From Microcaldota archaeon (lineage in GTDB: Archaea; Micrarchaeota; Micrarchaeia; Micrarchaeales; CABMGC01): a DNA stretch of 6,289 nucleotides. Below, piece after piece: positions 4,601 to 6,289 of the stretch. How positions within the stretch are numbered: the stretch's first letter is position 1; each line of letters starts with the position of its first letter. A program made the position numbers and the translations under genes. The stretch spans positions 1-6,289 of the forward strand of contig JAGWHN010000034.1 of the NCBI GenBank assembly GCA_028866785.1, given 5' to 3'. The notes beneath the pieces were generated by a model. It was not told the DNA's origin. It did no database searches and worked only from the letters and a program-made list of their open reading frames with translations.

Positions 4601-4608
4601 TTTAAAAA
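4601..4608 (+). promoter_or_regulatory. TATA box of the HMG-CoA synthase gene
   Basis: TTTAAAAA is centred about 26 bp before the ATG at 4630, so transcription should start at or within a base or two of the start codon. No Shine-Dalgarno sequence is present, which fits a leaderless mRNA. Confidence 0.65.
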
Positions 4609-4629
4609 GACTGCAGATAAAGTAGTTGC

Positions 4630-6234
4630 ATGGCGACAGAAAGTTCACAGGTAGATAATGCCAGCTCGACGGGGATAAGCTATATCGGGCTTGAATCTAC
4701 GCCCTATTTGGTGACCGCAAAGACGATTTCTGAGCATCTCAATCTTCCAGTTGACCAAATAAGGAAGGGGCTTGGAATAAACATGTTCAGGTTCCCGGGC
4801 TTCTCAGACACGCACATCACCATAGGCGCAAACAACATTCTGAGGTTTGCGGAAAACATAATGACACAGGAGCCGCTCAAAAAACACTTCATAGACTATG
4901 GAATCGGGGCAGTTTATGTTGCGACGGAGAGCAGCGGGGAGCAGAGCAGGCCGGCAACACAGGCGATGCTTGAGATTGTCGAGCCGGTCCTCATCCAGAA
5001 ATACAAGAATCGCTCAAATGAGGAGAGGCTGCTGGTCAAGGAGTTCATAAAGGCAACCAGGAGCTCGGACACCATGGAGATGAAGTTCGCATGCACCGCC
5101 CTTACAAAATCGGTAAACCTCGCAAGCAACTACATAATGAACCAGGGCATAGAGGGCGCAATAGTGATAGGCTCCGACATTGCAATATACGACCACAAAA
5201 AGGCGCAAAATGCGGAGGCAACCCAGGGAGCGGGCTCGGCCCTTGTATATCTGACAAAGGATCCGCTGCTAATAAAGCTAAACAACAAATCGGCGCACTA
5301 CAACCTCCCGACCTACGACTTCCACAAGCCCGATGAGCACACGCCAATCGTGAGCAGCGGATTTGGGTCAAAGGTCAACTACGTGGTGACGCTTGGAAGC
5401 GCGTTTGAAAGCTATGAGAAGCAGTTTGGGATTAACAAGGACTCATACCTTGTTAGCCACGTCCCATATCCGATAGAGGCGGAATACAACGGCTCGATGA
5501 TTTACGTTCATGAGCTCCGCAAGAACAACCCCGCAAAGCTAAGGCGCTTGGAGGAAAAGATAGGGATGGCGGAGCCGATTGGCGACCACACCGGGTCGCT
5601 TGAGTTCCTAAGGAGCGTGGTTAAATCGCACTACTCGGCGAGCATAAAGAGCCATGAGGCGCTCATGGATTTCCTAAACAACCACCAGGGCGTCAAGAAC
5701 CTCTGGGCGTTCCACAAGAAGGTGAGGGCGACAAGCGAGTTTGCGGCATTCAAAGACAGCATCGGGCTCAACCACTCCCTCAAGATCCCATCAAATGTCG
5801 GGAACTCGTACAATTGCTCCCTATGGTTCAAGACGGGAAGCCTTGCGCGGGCGATAATAAAGGAGCAGATCTTGCCAAAGCCCATAATATTCGGATCGTA
5901 CGGGAGCGGATCGGGGGCAACTATCTTCGAGGGGGAATTCGTGAAATCGATGGACAGGAAGGAGCAGATCAAGCTTGTGGACATTAAGTCGCTAGGGAGG
6001 GGAATCTTCCTGACGCTTGATGAGTACAGGGCGATACACGACGCGAAGATAGAGAGGAACGAGTACTGCGAGGGAAACAACAACCTGATGAGGAAGGACT
6101 GGGAGCTGCTCAGGAACAAGTCCTCAGCAGCCGGGTTCAAGCTCATCTGCTACAACTCAAGAAGGGAAGGGGAGTATGCGTACAACGGCACAAAGGTAAG
6201 CCACGGGCCCGTAATAATTGACGTTAGGATGTAG
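4630..6234 (+). CDS. Hydroxymethylglutaryl-CoA synthase (bacterial/eukaryotic type, enlarged)
   Basis: This enzyme condenses acetyl-CoA with acetoacetyl-CoA to HMG-CoA, the entry to the mevalonate pathway that supplies archaeal lipid isoprenoids. It is a cytosolic thiolase-fold protein. The catalytic triad is visible: Glu100 in VATESS, nucleophile Cys155 in KFACTAL and His277 in SHVPYP. Supporting motifs are VIGSDIAIYD (178-188), TQGAGSALVYL (198-208), YDFHKP (229-234, usually DFWRP), GNSYNCSLWF (391-400) and GSYGSGSGATIF (422-433). From memory, S. aureus MvaS has Glu79, Cys111 and His233, so the Cys-His distance of 122 is the same here. At 534 residues it exceeds bacterial MvaS (about 390) and the short archaeal form (about 350). 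The excess lies mainly between Glu100 and Cys155 (about 23 residues) and between His277 and Gly391 (about 70), plus a C-terminal region. The transcript is probably leaderless and controlled by the inverted repeat at 4581-4600. Confidence 0.93.
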   Translation: MATESSQVDNASSTGISYIGLESTPYLVTAKTISEHLNLPVDQIRKGLGINMFRFPGFSDTHITIGANNILRFAENIMTQEPLKKHFIDYGIGAVYVATESSGEQSRPATQAMLEIVEPVLIQKYKNRSNEERLLVKEFIKATRSSDTMEMKFACTALTKSVNLASNYIMNQGIEGAIVIGSDIAIYDHKKAQNAEATQGAGSALVYLTKDPLLIKLNNKSAHYNLPTYDFHKPDEHTPIVSSGFGSKVNYVVTLGSAFESYEKQFGINKDSYLVSHVPYPIEAEYNGSMIYVHELRKNNPAKLRRLEEKIGMAEPIGDHTGSLEFLRSVVKSHYSASIKSHEALMDFLNNHQGVKNLWAFHKKVRATSEFAAFKDSIGLNHSLKIPSNVGNSYNCSLWFKTGSLARAIIKEQILPKPIIFGSYGSGSGATIFEGEFVKSMDRKEQIKLVDIKSLGRGIFLTLDEYRAIHDAKIERNEYCEGNNNLMRKDWELLRNKSSAAGFKLICYNSRREGEYAYNGTKVSHGPVIIDVRM

Positions 6235-6263
6235 GGGTAGCGCGGGCAGGGTAAATCAGCGTG

Positions 6264-6273
6264 TTTTAAATAA
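6264..6273 (+). promoter_or_regulatory. Possible TATA box for a gene beyond the right edge
   Basis: TTTTAAATAA lies 30 bp after the HMG-CoA synthase stop codon. On the plus strand it predicts transcription starting just past the window end, in line with the leaderless promoters seen elsewhere here. Nothing else is visible in 6235-6289. Confidence 0.4.
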
Positions 6274-6289
6274 CATTTCACACTATTAC

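Noticed and set aside
5091..5371. Plus- and minus-strand frames within HMG-CoA synthase
   Set aside because: They are out of frame with a gene whose catalytic residues and spacing are intact, and they lack start signals.
5631..6146. Minus-strand 171-codon frame opposite HMG-CoA synthase
   Set aside because: Antisense shadow arising from codon bias; no promoter and no recognisable domain.
6217..6225. Second copy of AATTGACGT, also found at 4579-4587
   Set aside because: It is a half-site only, inside the last codons of HMG-CoA synthase (Ile-Asp-Val), with no inverted partner; most likely chance.
1..6289. CRISPR array, insertion sequence or prophage genes
   Set aside because: No regularly spaced direct repeats, transposase motifs, terminal inverted repeats, integrase or phage-like genes were seen, and no tRNA 3' end is duplicated to suggest an attachment site.

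Overview
The window looks archaeal. It has two tRNA genes with no encoded CCA, TATA-type promoters about 25 bp upstream of start codons (several mRNAs would be leaderless), a Hef/FANCM-type helicase and a mevalonate-pathway HMG-CoA synthase. Base composition is moderate and AGG, AGA and ATA codons are common. The lineage cannot be fixed from this sequence. A small-genome archaeon such as a DPANN member is possible but is only a guess.

Layout, left to right. Positions 1-301 (minus) hold the start of an unrecognised helical protein that runs off the left edge, with a clear TATA box and a Shine-Dalgarno-like GGTGGGGG. Positions 459-632 (minus) encode a 57-residue membrane miniprotein. Positions 738-2324 (minus) encode a Hef-type superfamily 2 helicase without the usual XPF-like nuclease domain. 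A 50-bp divergent promoter region separates it from tRNA-Phe(GAA) at 2375-2448, which is followed after 15 nt by a HAD-family phosphatase (2464-3129). tRNA-Gly(GCC) is at 3173-3245. Next come two closely linked genes of unknown function (3310-3828 and 3836-4345), the second with a helix-turn-helix-like segment. A 53-residue zinc-binding miniprotein resembling an isolated DnaJ cysteine-rich domain (4347-4508, minus) meets that pair tail to tail with a single base between the stop codons. Last is a 534-residue HMG-CoA synthase (4630-6234, plus), whose TATA box is abutted by a perfect 8-bp inverted repeat that looks like an operator.

How the genes work together: the helicase serves DNA repair and fork processing, and HMG-CoA synthase supplies the mevalonate route to archaeal isoprenoid lipids. 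The HAD phosphatase appears to be expressed from a tRNA-mRNA co-transcript. There is no single pathway here; this is mostly a core genomic region with several small or unrecognised genes. The most unusual items are the operator at the HMG-CoA synthase promoter, the stand-alone DnaJ-like zinc miniprotein, the tRNA-Phe/phosphatase transcript, the unknown two-gene operon, and a helical mismatch in each tRNA. I found no CRISPR array, insertion sequence or clear mobile element.
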